Source: Paenibacillus sp. SC116
GTDB taxonomy: Bacteria > Bacillota > Bacilli > Paenibacillales > Paenibacillaceae
Direction of reading: 5' to 3'
Length of the DNA: 64,000 bases
NCBI RefSeq assembly: GCF_024733555.1
Contig: NZ_JANIOF010000003.1
Span: forward strand, 186,001 to 250,000
In this document: in pieces, positions 36,482 through 45,470 of the stretch
Numbering within the stretch: the stretch's first letter is position 1
How the letters are laid out: every line of letters begins with the position of its first letter
Notes under the pieces: model-generated
Database searches by the model: none
Seen by the model: the letters and a program-made list of their open reading frames with translations, nothing else
What the model was told of the DNA's origin: nothing
Made by a program: the position numbers and the translations under genes

Positions 36482-36495
36482 TTGACAAATGTAAA
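36482..36495. promoter_or_regulatory. Inverted copy of the GH130 upstream motif, before lacI
   Basis: TTGACAAATGTAAA is the reverse complement of the motif at 35143-35156. It lies about 75 bp upstream of the lacI start and about 190 bp before the response regulator. Confidence 0.35.
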
Positions 36496-36679
36496 GTTTA
36501 CGAAAAGATGATGATTTTCTGAAGTTCGATTCATCTTCCTAACAAGGGATTTATCCTATGCTACACTATAAATGTTGAGTTTGAGTGAGGACCTTTGTTA
36601 TCAAAATGAGATAGCTGAACGAGATAGATAATATAGCGGGTTAGCGGGTTGAACCATAGAGAAGGGATGAATTTCGGGC

Positions 36680-37390
36680 ATGACAACCATTTTAGTCGTA
36701 GATGACGACCGTGAAATAGCCAATTTGATTCGAATTTATGTAACGAATGAAGGATTTAACTGCCTGATGGCACATGATGGGGAAGAGGCCATTCAACAAT
36801 TGGAGAAGGATGATGTGAATTTAGTTGTGCTTGATGTCATGATGCCGAAGCTGGATGGCTTAACTGCCTGCCGTATTATACGTGAGCAGCATGCTTTGCC
36901 GATTCTTATGTTGAGTGCGAAGACGGAAGATATGGACAAGATTATGGGGTTAATGACAGGGGCTGATGATTATATGACGAAGCCGTTTAACCCTTTGGAG
37001 CTTATGGCTCGCATCAAGTCATTGCTTCGTCGTTCCTATCAGTTGAATCAACGATTGCAAGTCGGAGGTTCTGGCACTGCGATGACCTCGCAGCATGTGA
37101 TCAGACTTGGCGCATTGGAAATTGACAAGGAGCAGCATCGCGTCAATGTGGATGGTCAGCAGATTCATCTTACATCCATTGAATTTGATATTTTATATAC
37201 GATGGCCAAGCATCAAGGGCGCGTATTTCGGGCAGAAGATATTTATGAGCTGGTCTGGAATGAGCCTTTCCAAGGGGCGCATAACACCGTGGCGGCCCAT
37301 ATTAGCAAGCTGCGAGACAAGCTAAAGCGCAGCGGGCATTCCTGTATTCAAACGGTGTGGGGAGTGGGGTACAAGATTGAATTGGACTAA
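36680..37390 (+). CDS. OmpR/PhoB family response regulator (VanR-like)
   Basis: The 236-residue protein has a receiver domain with the phospho-acceptor Asp52 (LVVLDVMMPK), acidic residues Asp8-Asp10 and the Lys in TKPFNPLEL. A winged-helix DNA-binding domain follows (about 140-235). It is closest in style to VanR-type regulators, as judged by its partner kinase and the nearby carboxypeptidase. It overlaps the histidine kinase gene by 14 bp, a usual arrangement for coupled two-component genes. The likely targets are cell-wall genes; the signal is unknown. Confidence 0.9.
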   Translation: MTTILVVDDDREIANLIRIYVTNEGFNCLMAHDGEEAIQQLEKDDVNLVVLDVMMPKLDGLTACRIIREQHALPILMLSAKTEDMDKIMGLMTGADDYMTKPFNPLELMARIKSLLRRSYQLNQRLQVGGSGTAMTSQHVIRLGALEIDKEQHRVNVDGQQIHLTSIEFDILYTMAKHQGRVFRAEDIYELVWNEPFQGAHNTVAAHISKLRDKLKRSGHSCIQTVWGVGYKIELD

Positions 37391-38462
37391 ACAACTGACG
37401 TGGAAGCTGCTTATTAATGTGTTTCTAAGTTTTTTGCTGGCGGGAGTAACGGTCCTCGCTCTTATCCTGTTAAGCGTATTTTTGGTGGAAATGTCTACAT
37501 TTGCACAGGATATGTTTGTATTTATAGAAAATATTTTCCCACCAGAATTGATTATTATCGCTGCTGGCTTGTTCTCTTTCTTCTTCTATTATTATTTGTT
37601 AATGCGATTGACGGTTAAGCGTATTAACCAAGTTATTACCACGGTTCAAGCGATTGCGGATGGTAATTTGGATTATAGAATGAAAGTTCATTCTGAAGTG
37701 GATGAGCTAGGGAAGTTGGAACAAAATCTAAATGAGATGGCGCACAAGCTGCAGCATTCTATCGAGGAAGAGCGACGGGCCGAGCGAACAAAGTCCGAGT
37801 TAATTACGAACGTTTCTCATGATTTGCGCACACCGCTTACTTCGATTCTCGGTTATTTGCGCCTCGTAGAAGAAGACAGATATCGCGACGAGGTTGAGCT
37901 GCGCCATTATATTCGCATCGCTTATGAGAAGTCTGAAAGCTTGCATCTGATGATCGAGGACTTATTCGAATATTCACGTATGAGCGGCGGCATGAATCTA
38001 GATATGCAGCGTGTAAATGTAGCGGAGCTAGTCAGCCAACTTTTCGTACACTATCAGGTTCCGGTAGAGGAATGTGGGATGACACTGCGGATGCGCAATG
38101 CGCAGAGCCCAGCTTATGTGAATGCCGATACGTTGAAGCTGGTTCGCGTATTCGAGAATTTGCTCTCCAATAGCATGAAATATGGACGAGACGGACGTTT
38201 TATCGATATGGTTGTTCATTCAGATCCAGTAGAAGCGAGAGTGGAGATTGTTAACTATGGTGAACCCATTCCGCAGACGGATCTACCGCATGTATTCGAG
38301 CGCTTCTATCGAGTAGATAAGTCCCGGACAGGGGATAGACGCGGATCGGGTCTTGGTCTCGCAATCTCCAGCACGATGATTGAGCTGCATGGCGGACGCA
38401 TTTGGGCAGAGAGTGATGCAGAGCGAACCCGCTTTATTATCAGCCTGCCGCGTGTACCGTAG
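37377..38462 (+). CDS. Sensor histidine kinase (VanS-like)
   Basis: The 361-residue kinase begins with TTG, 10-12 nt after a GGAG-type site in the end of the regulator gene. Two transmembrane helices (about residues 12-35 and 48-70) flank a very short outside loop. A HAMP-like segment follows, then the H-box SHDLRTPLTSILGYL with phospho-accepting His. The ATPase domain has an N-box-like FENLLSNSMKYG and the G-box GDRRGSGLGLAI. The short sensor loop resembles VanS-type kinases that sense membrane or wall stress. It phosphorylates the preceding regulator. Confidence 0.9.
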   Translation: MNWTKQLTWKLLINVFLSFLLAGVTVLALILLSVFLVEMSTFAQDMFVFIENIFPPELIIIAAGLFSFFFYYYLLMRLTVKRINQVITTVQAIADGNLDYRMKVHSEVDELGKLEQNLNEMAHKLQHSIEEERRAERTKSELITNVSHDLRTPLTSILGYLRLVEEDRYRDEVELRHYIRIAYEKSESLHLMIEDLFEYSRMSGGMNLDMQRVNVAELVSQLFVHYQVPVEECGMTLRMRNAQSPAYVNADTLKLVRVFENLLSNSMKYGRDGRFIDMVVHSDPVEARVEIVNYGEPIPQTDLPHVFERFYRVDKSRTGDRRGSGLGLAISSTMIELHGGRIWAESDAERTRFIISLPRVP

Positions 38463-38476
38463 ATGGTTCTTAAAGA

Positions 38477-38515
38477 ACCCCCCTTGCAATGCCGTAGGCG
38501 CTCTGCAAGGGGGGT
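38477..38515 (+). terminator. Terminator of the two-component operon
   Basis: ACCCCCCTTGCA (38477-38488) pairs with TGCAAGGGGGGT (38504-38515) and GTTTTAC follows. It lies 15 bp after the kinase stop. Confidence 0.85.
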
Positions 38516-38522
38516 GTTTTAC

Positions 38523-38783
38523 TTATCTTTTTTGTTTCCAGCGCTTATAGGATAAGAGCATTGCATTGTGTAAGAAGATAACGATACAAATAGGTAGAAG
38601 CCAAGATAAGGCATCATTTCGATTAGCTAACAAATAGGTGTTGCCGATCAATGCTATCGTTATCGCAATATTAAGAGAAATGTTTTTGGAAGTCCCATCA
38701 TTTCTATAAGCAGAATATAGGCAGTATGCGGCTAGTCCTGCAATCCCAATAATGATTAATATGTTTAAGACCATAGTTAACAC
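38523..38783 (-). CDS. Small three-helix membrane protein
   Basis: The 86-residue protein has three hydrophobic helices (about 4-23, 35-52 and 60-77) and a basic C-terminus (YKRWKQKR). It follows the secreted-protein gene by 14 bp on the same strand, so the pair forms one operon. Size and position fit an immunity or accessory membrane protein for that secreted product, an inference from context. The start is a GTG (38783) with a GGAAG site close by; an ATG three codons later is an alternative. No family was recognised. Confidence 0.6.
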   Translation of the reverse strand: MLTMVLNILIIIGIAGLAAYCLYSAYRNDGTSKNISLNIAITIALIGNTYLLANRNDALSWLLPICIVIFLHNAMLLSYKRWKQKR

Positions 38784-38797
38784 TACACTTCCTAATA

Positions 38798-39634
38798 CTA
38801 TAATTTATTAACATATGTATAGGCTTTTTCTAGATCGTCTACTGCTCCTTTAAAATCAGAAATAACTATACCAGCACTTACAGCTAAAGGTCCACCAGCA
38901 GCTACCCAGCCTGCGGGGCTCCAAGCCCAAATTACACCTGTCCATCCAATAGCTGCAGCTTCAGCAAGAGTGAAAGCATATGCTCTTCTATAATCGGAAT
39001 AGGAATTATCAAATAGATCGATGCTATTTTTCGCAACTGCGAACCATTGATTTGAAGGTTTTATCCCCGTTTTTTGAATGTTTTTGCCTTCTGGTTCTCC
39101 ATGGCCGTTTCCATTGCCAACCCAATTATAATTCATAGATTGATAACATGCAAAAGAGTAGCTTGTCATTGCACTGTTGCTATAATAATGACATAGTGCT
39201 GGAATACCGCCCGTATCACTGCGTGCTTGAATGCGGTTGGTAATGGGGGAAGCCATTTTATCGACGTCTAATTCTTCACCGTCTACCGTAATTGTTTTAT
39301 TAGTGTTATCAAACTCGATTTCTGTAACTCGTTCTTCATCTTTAAATACCGATGTATAGTTAATATCTTCAGCATATTCAGGGAGAAGTGTGAAATCCTC
39401 AAAAGTTGTTACCGTTGTATGAGTTCCATTATTATCTTCGATTACCTGAACACTATGTGTTTTGACTACATTACCAAGTAACTTGCCTTCTTTGGTATAA
39501 ATATCATTTGTTGTTGTTCTTACTTCAGAAGTAGGCTGCTTCTCACTAGCATTAGTAGCAGGAATTGTCCCCGTTAGAACAATTGCAAGGGATAAACCAA
39601 AACTAATCAAAGTCTTACATTTCATTTTTTTCAA
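38798..39634 (-). CDS. Secreted protein, possibly a geobacillin-26-like bacteriocin
   Basis: The protein is about 278 residues from a TTG at 39634 (9 nt after GGGAG); ATG starts at 39643 or 39658 in the same frame are possible. A signal peptide precedes TNASEKQP. The mature part has a beta-rich first half and two Cys about 11 residues apart (CHYYSNSAMTSYSFAC). The Gly/Ala/Trp-rich, hydrophobic C-terminal region (IGWTGVIWAWSPAGWVAAGG) looks membrane-active. From memory, this layout resembles geobacillin-26-type large bacteriocins, but the assignment is tentative. It pairs with the small membrane protein downstream and lies in AT-rich DNA, unlike its neighbours. Confidence 0.5.
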   Translation of the reverse strand: MKKMKCKTLISFGLSLAIVLTGTIPATNASEKQPTSEVRTTTNDIYTKEGKLLGNVVKTHSVQVIEDNNGTHTTVTTFEDFTLLPEYAEDINYTSVFKDEERVTEIEFDNTNKTITVDGEELDVDKMASPITNRIQARSDTGGIPALCHYYSNSAMTSYSFACYQSMNYNWVGNGNGHGEPEGKNIQKTGIKPSNQWFAVAKNSIDLFDNSYSDYRRAYAFTLAEAAAIGWTGVIWAWSPAGWVAAGGPLAVSAGIVISDFKGAVDDLEKAYTYVNKL

Positions 39635-39969
39635 AACCTTCATCTCCCTGTTTATCATGATGTCTACAGTTGAAATTGTATCAATATATTAAAATAGATT
39701 ACATGATAGGGAATTACTATATTTTTAATTCCAATTTCAATCTAATTACACTATTAATAATATAAAATAGGAAATTATATTCTAATCTATAACAAATAAT
39801 ACTTTTTTATTATATTTTTCGACAAATTACGATAATAACTCCTACATAGATTTTTATAATTTAAAAATTAGTTGTTTCATCTTCATCTTTTCTTCATACA
39901 TTTCTGAATGTTCAATCATGTCTCTTCGTTATGATTGCCTATATAAACGTATCGGTCAGGGGAGAGGAC
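39635..39969. other. AT-rich intergenic region between the secreted-protein gene and dac
   Basis: About 335 bp of very AT-rich DNA separates divergent genes and must contain promoters for both. No clear pair of boxes or repeat was fixed. The composition differs from the flanking two-component and dac genes, supporting insertion of the 38.5-39.9 kb module. Confidence 0.45.
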
Positions 39970-41079
39970 ATGATGAACGACGCAAGGGAGGGTTCAATGA
40001 ACCGTTCAGTGAATGATGGCAAGGAGCATGTTTCAACATCAACCGTTTCGTCAACCGTTTCATCTATAGCGTTACCTACAGCTTCATATACAGTATCACC
40101 GACAGCGCCATCAACGACTTCGGAAGCAGGATTCAGTAAGTTCAGTAAGCGCAACATATTCATTGGCACGAGTCTAATTATCATCGGGCTATTGTGGCTG
40201 TTCACACTGTTCAGTCAGCCGATACAAAAGGCGTATACCGCTGCAAATGAATTTTTCAAGCTGTCTACCAATGAACAGGCCATCGCAGCTGATCAAATTG
40301 CAGCAGATGCTGCTGTAGTCTACGATATCCAATCAGGAGAAGTACTATTTTACAAAAATGAAAAAGAGAAACTTCCACCTGCGAGCACCACCAAAATGAT
40401 GACTGCGCTGCTTGCTTTGGAAGAAATAGAGTTGAATCAGCGAGTAGGTGTAGGTCCAGAAGTGACATGGGTGAAGAGAGGCGAAAGCAAAGTCGGCCTC
40501 CGCCCAGGACAATTGCTCACCTGGGAAGAGCTGATCGCCGCAATGCTACTGCCTTCCGGCAATGACGCTGCACGCACGATTGCAGTGAATATTGGGATGA
40601 AGTATGCAAAGGCGGGGGCAACGCGCGAAGAAGCCTATCATACCTTTGTGGCAAAAATGAATGAACGTGCACAAAAGATCGGGATGCACGACACGAACTT
40701 CGCCAATCCGCATGGGATGGACGAGTATGATCACTACAGCACAGCGAATGATCTGGCCTTATTGGCAAAAGAAGCAATGAAGGATAAACGGTTCAGGGAC
40801 ATTGTGAAGCAAGAGGAGTTCCAATTTACCGAAGCTGCCAATGGACCAGGGCAAGAAATCATTCACAATCGTAATCAATTGCTGCAGCCAGAAAGTGAAC
40901 ATTACTATGAAGGGGCTATCGGCATTAAGACAGGATTTACAGATGGAGCGGGTTATTGCTTAGTATCAGCTGCTGAGCAAGAAGGTCGGCAAATGATTGC
41001 CGTCGTGCTTCATTCTACGAAGGAACAAGTATGGACGGATTCACGCATTTTGCTGGAGTATGGTTTTGACATAAAATAA
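39970..41079 (+). CDS. D-alanyl-D-alanine carboxypeptidase, S11 family
   Basis: The 369-residue penicillin-binding enzyme removes the terminal D-Ala from peptidoglycan stem peptides. A transmembrane anchor (IFIGTSLIIIGLLWLFTLF, about residues 58-76) follows a Ser/Thr-rich N-terminus. The active-site motifs are all present: SxxK as STTK in PASTTKMMTAL, SGN in LPSGND, and KTG in GIKTGFTDGAG. The start ATG at 39970 follows GGGGAGAGG; a second ATG is adjacent. It lies downstream of the VanRS-like system, which may control it, but the secreted-protein module now separates them. Extracytoplasmic. Confidence 0.9.
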   Translation: MMNDAREGSMNRSVNDGKEHVSTSTVSSTVSSIALPTASYTVSPTAPSTTSEAGFSKFSKRNIFIGTSLIIIGLLWLFTLFSQPIQKAYTAANEFFKLSTNEQAIAADQIAADAAVVYDIQSGEVLFYKNEKEKLPPASTTKMMTALLALEEIELNQRVGVGPEVTWVKRGESKVGLRPGQLLTWEELIAAMLLPSGNDAARTIAVNIGMKYAKAGATREEAYHTFVAKMNERAQKIGMHDTNFANPHGMDEYDHYSTANDLALLAKEAMKDKRFRDIVKQEEFQFTEAANGPGQEIIHNRNQLLQPESEHYYEGAIGIKTGFTDGAGYCLVSAAEQEGRQMIAVVLHSTKEQVWTDSRILLEYGFDIK

Positions 41080-41123
41080 CCCCCTGCGAAGTTTGCACAA
41101 TAGGTGCAAGATTCCACAGGGGG
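41080..41123. terminator. Terminator between convergent dac and 5'-nucleotidase genes
   Basis: CCCCCTG near 41080-41086 pairs with CAGGGGG (41117-41123), with an inner TTGCAC/GTGCAA pair. The minus strand continues with TTATTTTATG, so it mainly suits the leftward nucleotidase gene but may serve both. Confidence 0.65.
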
Positions 41124-41231
41124 CCTATTCAATAGGAAGGGGACGAACGGTTTGATCTCAGTTTATGAGACTCTTATATCCATTGTAGCTGTTCCATGTT
41201 ACAGCAATATGACATGTTGCTATATATTGGA

Positions 41232-43106
41232 TTACAGCTTTGTAATGCGTCCATCCAACTTCGGAGCTACTTCTTTCTTCGCGATAAGGTAATCTTCAAC
41301 AACCTCATACAACGTTACGCCTGTGTTAAGTGCTTTTTTGCCTTTGAACATTTCATAGCCGTCACCGCCAGCTACGATAAAGTCGTTCGTTGCAACACGG
41401 TATTGCTTCGCCTCGTCAATCGCTTTGCCAGCTACTTTTACTTCCTTCACGCGGCTGCCTTTAGGAGCCTTAGCATCGAAGGAGAAGGACATACCGCTAA
41501 TTTGCGGGAAGCGTCCGCCGCCAGCTTCAATATCAGCTACACCGTTCTCCATCGCTTGGATAAGCTCTTTACCGGAGATTTCAACGACTGCCATTGTGTT
41601 AGGGAATGGAAGTACATCGTACAGGTTGCGCTTCGTAATGTCGCCGCTCTTAATCGTTGTACGGATACCGCCGCCGTTCGTAATCGCTACGTCAGCTTCG
41701 AATCCAGGGATTGCGCGAGTGCGCTCTAGCATTGCATCAGCAATCATGTTACCCAAGTTTGTTTCTTCCGCGCGCACTTTCGTACGGTCACCTTCCAACA
41801 CATTTGGTGTAGATGCGATCTTCACGTTCAACAATGAGTTGGATTCCTTCTTCAATTGCTCAACGCGCTTCGCTGTCTCTTCGTCAGCTTTTGTATTTTT
41901 ATCATATTCAATAAGTCCGCCAGAGAAATGCACGACTTCGTCGTTGTGGTAGTAAAGGTCTACACGGCCTAGGGATTTGCTGTACTCCCAGTCTTGTACG
42001 ATGTAAACACCGTTTACAAGCTCAGGCTTGGACAGCTTCGTATGAGAGTGACCACCGATAATAAGGTCTACACCTTCAATGCTCTTCGCCATCTCACGGT
42101 CTGCTTCCAATCCAGAGTGGGATACGATGATTACGTTGTCTGCCATCTCTTGCAGCTTCGGTACCCATTCTTTAGCCGTTTCAACTGTATTTTTAAATGT
42201 TAGGCCTTTTACGTTATCTGGGTGTGTAACGATTGGTGTTTCTTCCGTTACAAGTCCAAGGAAAGCAATCTTCTTGCCTTCGATTTCTTTGATCACGTAA
42301 GGCTTCAACATTGGCTTGCCAGCTGCGTCAAATACGTTCGCGCCCAATACAGGGAATTCGAACATTTTGGATACTTTCGTCAGTTGCTCGTGACCGAAGT
42401 CGAACTCGTGGTTACCAGCTGTCATCAAATCATAACCAAGAGGGTTTACTAGTGCAGGAACAGATTCACCTTTGGACAAGTTTACATAGATGGTACCTTG
42501 GATCATGTCCCCAGCATCGATAAGCATCATGTTCGGGTTCTCTTCACGCATTTCCTTGATCAAGGTAGCCATTTTAGCGTAGCCCATTTCTTTGCCGCGC
42601 TCGTCTTCAACAATGTGACCGTGAACATCATTCGTATGACCGATCGTCAGATGAACCGTAATTGCTTCACCGACTGCTTCAATGAAAGCTTCACGAGTAA
42701 CCGTTTCGCCTTCTGCTGCTAACTCAATACCTGCTTTTTTTGCAACCGCATTCAAAACATCTGCAGATACAGGCTTGTGGAGGGATTTCCACTGCTCTGC
42801 GTCAACGATGTTAGCTTGCTTCGCCCAAGTAAGGGAACGTGCAGCCCAACTGCCTTTAACCGCAGGGTCTACTGTTTTCACAGCTGCTTCTTTACCTTGT
42901 ACACGAGAGAAAATAACAACTGCTTCGATAAGCGTGATCGGACGTTCTAGTGCAAGACCGTCTTGTCCACCGTTAACGAATGATTTCTCTTGCATCCAAT
43001 CGATGTGTTTAACCGGTTCGAGTGGTGCTGCTGAGATAGGTCCCGCCATTACTGTTGTGAGCATAGCAGTTAGAGAAAGTGCAAGTGCAAGTCTTTTGGC
43101 AGTCAT
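41232..43106 (-). CDS. Secreted 5'-nucleotidase / UshA-type metallophosphoesterase
   Basis: The 624-residue protein has a signal peptide (about 1-27). A region of about 125 residues follows with SLH-like pattern (FVNGGQDGLALERPITLIEA), which could bind the cell wall. The metallophosphatase domain comes next, with metal-binding motifs HTNDVHGH, DAGDMIQG, GNHEFDFG and GHSHT. A 5'-nucleotidase C-terminal substrate domain follows (about 430-624; NGGGIRTTI and GGDGYEMF). It hydrolyses nucleotide monophosphates or cyclic nucleotides outside the cell. AGGGGGT precedes the ATG. The SLH assignment is less certain than the enzymatic one. Confidence 0.9.
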   Translation of the reverse strand: MTAKRLALALSLTAMLTTVMAGPISAAPLEPVKHIDWMQEKSFVNGGQDGLALERPITLIEAVVIFSRVQGKEAAVKTVDPAVKGSWAARSLTWAKQANIVDAEQWKSLHKPVSADVLNAVAKKAGIELAAEGETVTREAFIEAVGEAITVHLTIGHTNDVHGHIVEDERGKEMGYAKMATLIKEMREENPNMMLIDAGDMIQGTIYVNLSKGESVPALVNPLGYDLMTAGNHEFDFGHEQLTKVSKMFEFPVLGANVFDAAGKPMLKPYVIKEIEGKKIAFLGLVTEETPIVTHPDNVKGLTFKNTVETAKEWVPKLQEMADNVIIVSHSGLEADREMAKSIEGVDLIIGGHSHTKLSKPELVNGVYIVQDWEYSKSLGRVDLYYHNDEVVHFSGGLIEYDKNTKADEETAKRVEQLKKESNSLLNVKIASTPNVLEGDRTKVRAEETNLGNMIADAMLERTRAIPGFEADVAITNGGGIRTTIKSGDITKRNLYDVLPFPNTMAVVEISGKELIQAMENGVADIEAGGGRFPQISGMSFSFDAKAPKGSRVKEVKVAGKAIDEAKQYRVATNDFIVAGGDGYEMFKGKKALNTGVTLYEVVEDYLIAKKEVAPKLDGRITKL

Positions 43107-43582
43107 GGTATTGAATACCCCCTGGAATGTTGTATTTAATTATGTTCATTTTGATTGTATCACGCAAAAAGCCCAGAGAGTAGGCGATATCTGTAAAAGG
43201 AGCGTTAAATATGGATGAAATTTATGAATAAAATTGCAAGCGCTGTCAATTGAGTGAATGGTGACAGATTTAGTATGGACTTTAGAGGGGAAAGTCATGA
43301 TGGAGCGGGGCTTTTTGATGGGGAAATCACAAATTTCGTAGGAGGTCATGGAGTGGGAAATGCCATGTTTTTAATGCTGTTTTGGACAAAGGGTGACGTT
43401 ACGTCAGAATGAGAGATCTAGAATGATACGCAACCAAAATGGAATATTATTGTAAAAGGGTGAACGAAGTGGCATACTGTCTGCAAAGGAAACGGGGTTT
43501 GATCCTATTTTCATTTGCAGTGCTAGATCAATGAGGCAGAATCAGCGTATGTTACTTATTCTTAAATAAGAAAGGAGAACCT
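43107..43582. promoter_or_regulatory. Boundary of the accessory region with a palindrome
   Basis: About 476 bp without a gene, marking the change from ordinary to AT-rich accessory DNA. The palindrome TGACGTTACGTCA (43394-43406) lies within it and shares its core with the promoters of the two HTH-TPR genes. Elsewhere in the stretch nothing was recognised. Confidence 0.5.
43394..43406. promoter_or_regulatory. Palindrome TGACGTTACGTCA
   Basis: A perfect inverted repeat (TGACGT-t-ACGTCA). The first ten bases share TGACGTTAC with the blocks at 44074 and 45659, placed before promoters of the two HTH-TPR regulators. It may be an operator for one of them. It lies about 180 bp upstream of the small membrane protein gene at 43583. 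Confidence 0.55.
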
Positions 43583-44068
43583 ATGAAACTATCTAAGTTT
43601 ATATTTGCATTATCTATTGTTTTGAATATATTCTTGATTGCATTTTCTTATTTTAGGTATGACGCGAATGAAAAGGCTTTTGATGATATCTCGACTATGA
43701 TGATGTCTGACTTTGTTGAATTGGAAAGTGCAATTGATTATCAGATAAAAATGAAATGGGTAGATGAAAGTGTTATTTTAGAAAAAATCGAAGACATCAA
43801 AGAAAATCTATATGCTATTGAAGTTTATGGGTCTGGATCAGGTTTAACGAATCAACAATCGAATGATGATCTAATGGCCTTAGAACATTTTCTATCTCGA
43901 TATCCTGAATATACAGGTTTTCCAAATGCTGAACTAACTAAAAATGAAAGAGAAGAGTTAATTCAGTTGAGAAACAAATTGAGAAGAGCGGGTTTGGCGA
44001 TGAATATATCTTTTACAGGGGGATGGGATAACTTTCTTATATCAGTAAAAGAAATAATAAAAGAATGA
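43583..44068 (+). CDS. Membrane-anchored helical protein, unrecognised
   Basis: The 161-residue protein has one N-terminal transmembrane or signal-anchor helix (FIFALSIVLNIFLIAFSYF, about residues 6-24) and a mostly helical, acidic outside part. AGAAAGGAG precedes the ATG. The layout is the same as for the protein at 53632-54048 (N-terminal anchor, helical domain of similar length), but clear sequence identity was not seen. It is the first gene of the accessory region and lies upstream of the orphan HTH-TPR regulator. Confidence 0.6.
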   Translation: MKLSKFIFALSIVLNIFLIAFSYFRYDANEKAFDDISTMMMSDFVELESAIDYQIKMKWVDESVILEKIEDIKENLYAIEVYGSGSGLTNQQSNDDLMALEHFLSRYPEYTGFPNAELTKNEREELIQLRNKLRRAGLAMNISFTGGWDNFLISVKEIIKE

Positions 44069-44073
44069 TGGGG

Positions 44074-44119
44074 TGACGTTACTGGAATATTGACAGCATT
44101 TACAATTATTTAATATTAT
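44074..44119 (+). promoter_or_regulatory. Promoter block of the first HTH-TPR gene
   Basis: TGACGTTACT (44074-44083) precedes a -35 TTGACA (44090-44095) and, after 18 bp, a -10 TATTAT (44114-44119). The same block, nearly base for base, occurs at 45659-45704 before the second regulator. The conserved upstream box suggests a common operator, perhaps bound by the regulators themselves. Confidence 0.7.
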
Positions 44120-44230
44120 TAGTTTACCTCTGAATGCCACAATCATGACTCTTCTATATCTGTATAAATCAATCTTTCATATAACGAGTATAACCGTTTA
44201 TTTAATGTAGTATTAAAAATTCAATTATGG

Positions 44231-45436
44231 ATGGTGAGAAAGTTGAATAGTGTCGCTTTTTCATTAGGGGATTTAGTTCGTGAATACCGAACGAAGTCTG
44301 AAATGACCCTGTCCGAGCTAGCTAGAGCGACAGATGTAAGCAAAGGGACGCTGTCTAAACTTGAAAATGGAGAAGTAAAGAAGCCAGACTATCAGAAATT
44401 GCAGGTCGTCATGCAGGTTTTGGGCATTCCATATGAAGATTACATAGGATTGTATGTTCAAGGGGAGAAGAATACTTTGTCTCTATGGACAATACTCGAA
44501 GAAACTATAGAGCGTAAATGTTCTTCAACGATTATATCCCAAATTGCGAAGCGGTATTTAATCATAGTTAAAGGTGAAAGCTATGATGCAGTTGCAGAGT
44601 TGTATCGATTTGCAATGAAGCAGGAAGAAGAGTCTGTGAAATTCGATTTATTAAGTTTGATCTTCAATTATTCTCGTAGTCATGGGATTATGCCCTACTA
44701 TGCCAAGAGTTTATTTCAAAAATATATTATTGAAAGAAATGATTTTACTAAATTGAATGAAACGTATCAATCGGGTAAATACATATTAAATTATGCTGGG
44801 TTTCTAGATGAAGAAGATCGCTTGGGGTTATATTATAGATTAGCAGTTCATGCTTATAGTTTATCTGAGTATCTTGAGTCGATAGATCTAAGTCATTATG
44901 TTGTTGTTCATACAGAACCTGAAAATATACTTCGATCATACGCTGTATTTACTATATGTAATGCTCACTATTATTTGAATGAATTTGATAAGAGTAGAGA
45001 ATACTTTCGTGAATGTACTAAGTTTGAGGATTCATATTCCCAAGATAACGTTAAATTTATGATTGGTTGTATAAATGCGCGTAGTGGGAATATTGAACTT
45101 GGAATGAAGCAATTAGAGTCATATTTAGAGAATCCGTCTGAGTGGAATATTGTTCATGCAGTTGTAGCTCTTATGGATATTTATATGTCTAGAGTAGCTG
45201 TTGAGTCAGCAAAAAAGTTATTTGAATACGAAACTATTATGGAAAAATCCATACAAGATCCTCGTACAGCCCCACTTAAACGTGCTCATTTAGCTCATTA
45301 TTACAAGCTCAAAGGAGATATATTACTGTACGACAATGATTCGGAAGCTGCATTAGAATACTATGCTAAGTCCACGATAGAATACTCGAAAATCTCGGCT
45401 CATAATAAAGCTTATAATTGGCTATGCCTATCATAA
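44231..45436 (+). CDS. HTH-TPR transcriptional regulator, RRNPP type (orphan)
   Basis: The 401-residue protein has an XRE-type helix-turn-helix (about residues 10-65; LSELARATDVSKGTLSKLENGE). A long all-helical region follows, compatible with tetratricopeptide repeats. This is the layout of peptide-binding RRNPP quorum-sensing regulators (Rgg, PlcR, NprR, AimR). It is strongly similar to the regulator at 45849. No short secreted peptide follows it; a terminator starts 5 bp after the stop, so it looks like an orphan receptor. The start is uncertain: the ATG at 44231 lacks a good site, and a TTG at 44243 aligns with the paralogue's start. Confidence 0.8.
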   Translation: MVRKLNSVAFSLGDLVREYRTKSEMTLSELARATDVSKGTLSKLENGEVKKPDYQKLQVVMQVLGIPYEDYIGLYVQGEKNTLSLWTILEETIERKCSSTIISQIAKRYLIIVKGESYDAVAELYRFAMKQEEESVKFDLLSLIFNYSRSHGIMPYYAKSLFQKYIIERNDFTKLNETYQSGKYILNYAGFLDEEDRLGLYYRLAVHAYSLSEYLESIDLSHYVVVHTEPENILRSYAVFTICNAHYYLNEFDKSREYFRECTKFEDSYSQDNVKFMIGCINARSGNIELGMKQLESYLENPSEWNIVHAVVALMDIYMSRVAVESAKKLFEYETIMEKSIQDPRTAPLKRAHLAHYYKLKGDILLYDNDSEAALEYYAKSTIEYSKISAHNKAYNWLCLS

Positions 45437-45440
45437 AGAG

Positions 45441-45470
45441 GCCCGAGTACTTGTTATTCGGGCTTTGTTT
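45441..45470 (+). terminator. Terminator of the first HTH-TPR gene
   Basis: GCCCGA (45441-45446) pairs with TCGGGC (45458-45463), followed by TTTGTTT. It begins 5 bp after the stop. Confidence 0.75.

Noticed and set aside
41196..41952. Long plus-strand frames over the 5'-nucleotidase gene
   Set aside because: Both are antisense to conserved nucleotidase motifs and are low in plausible protein composition.
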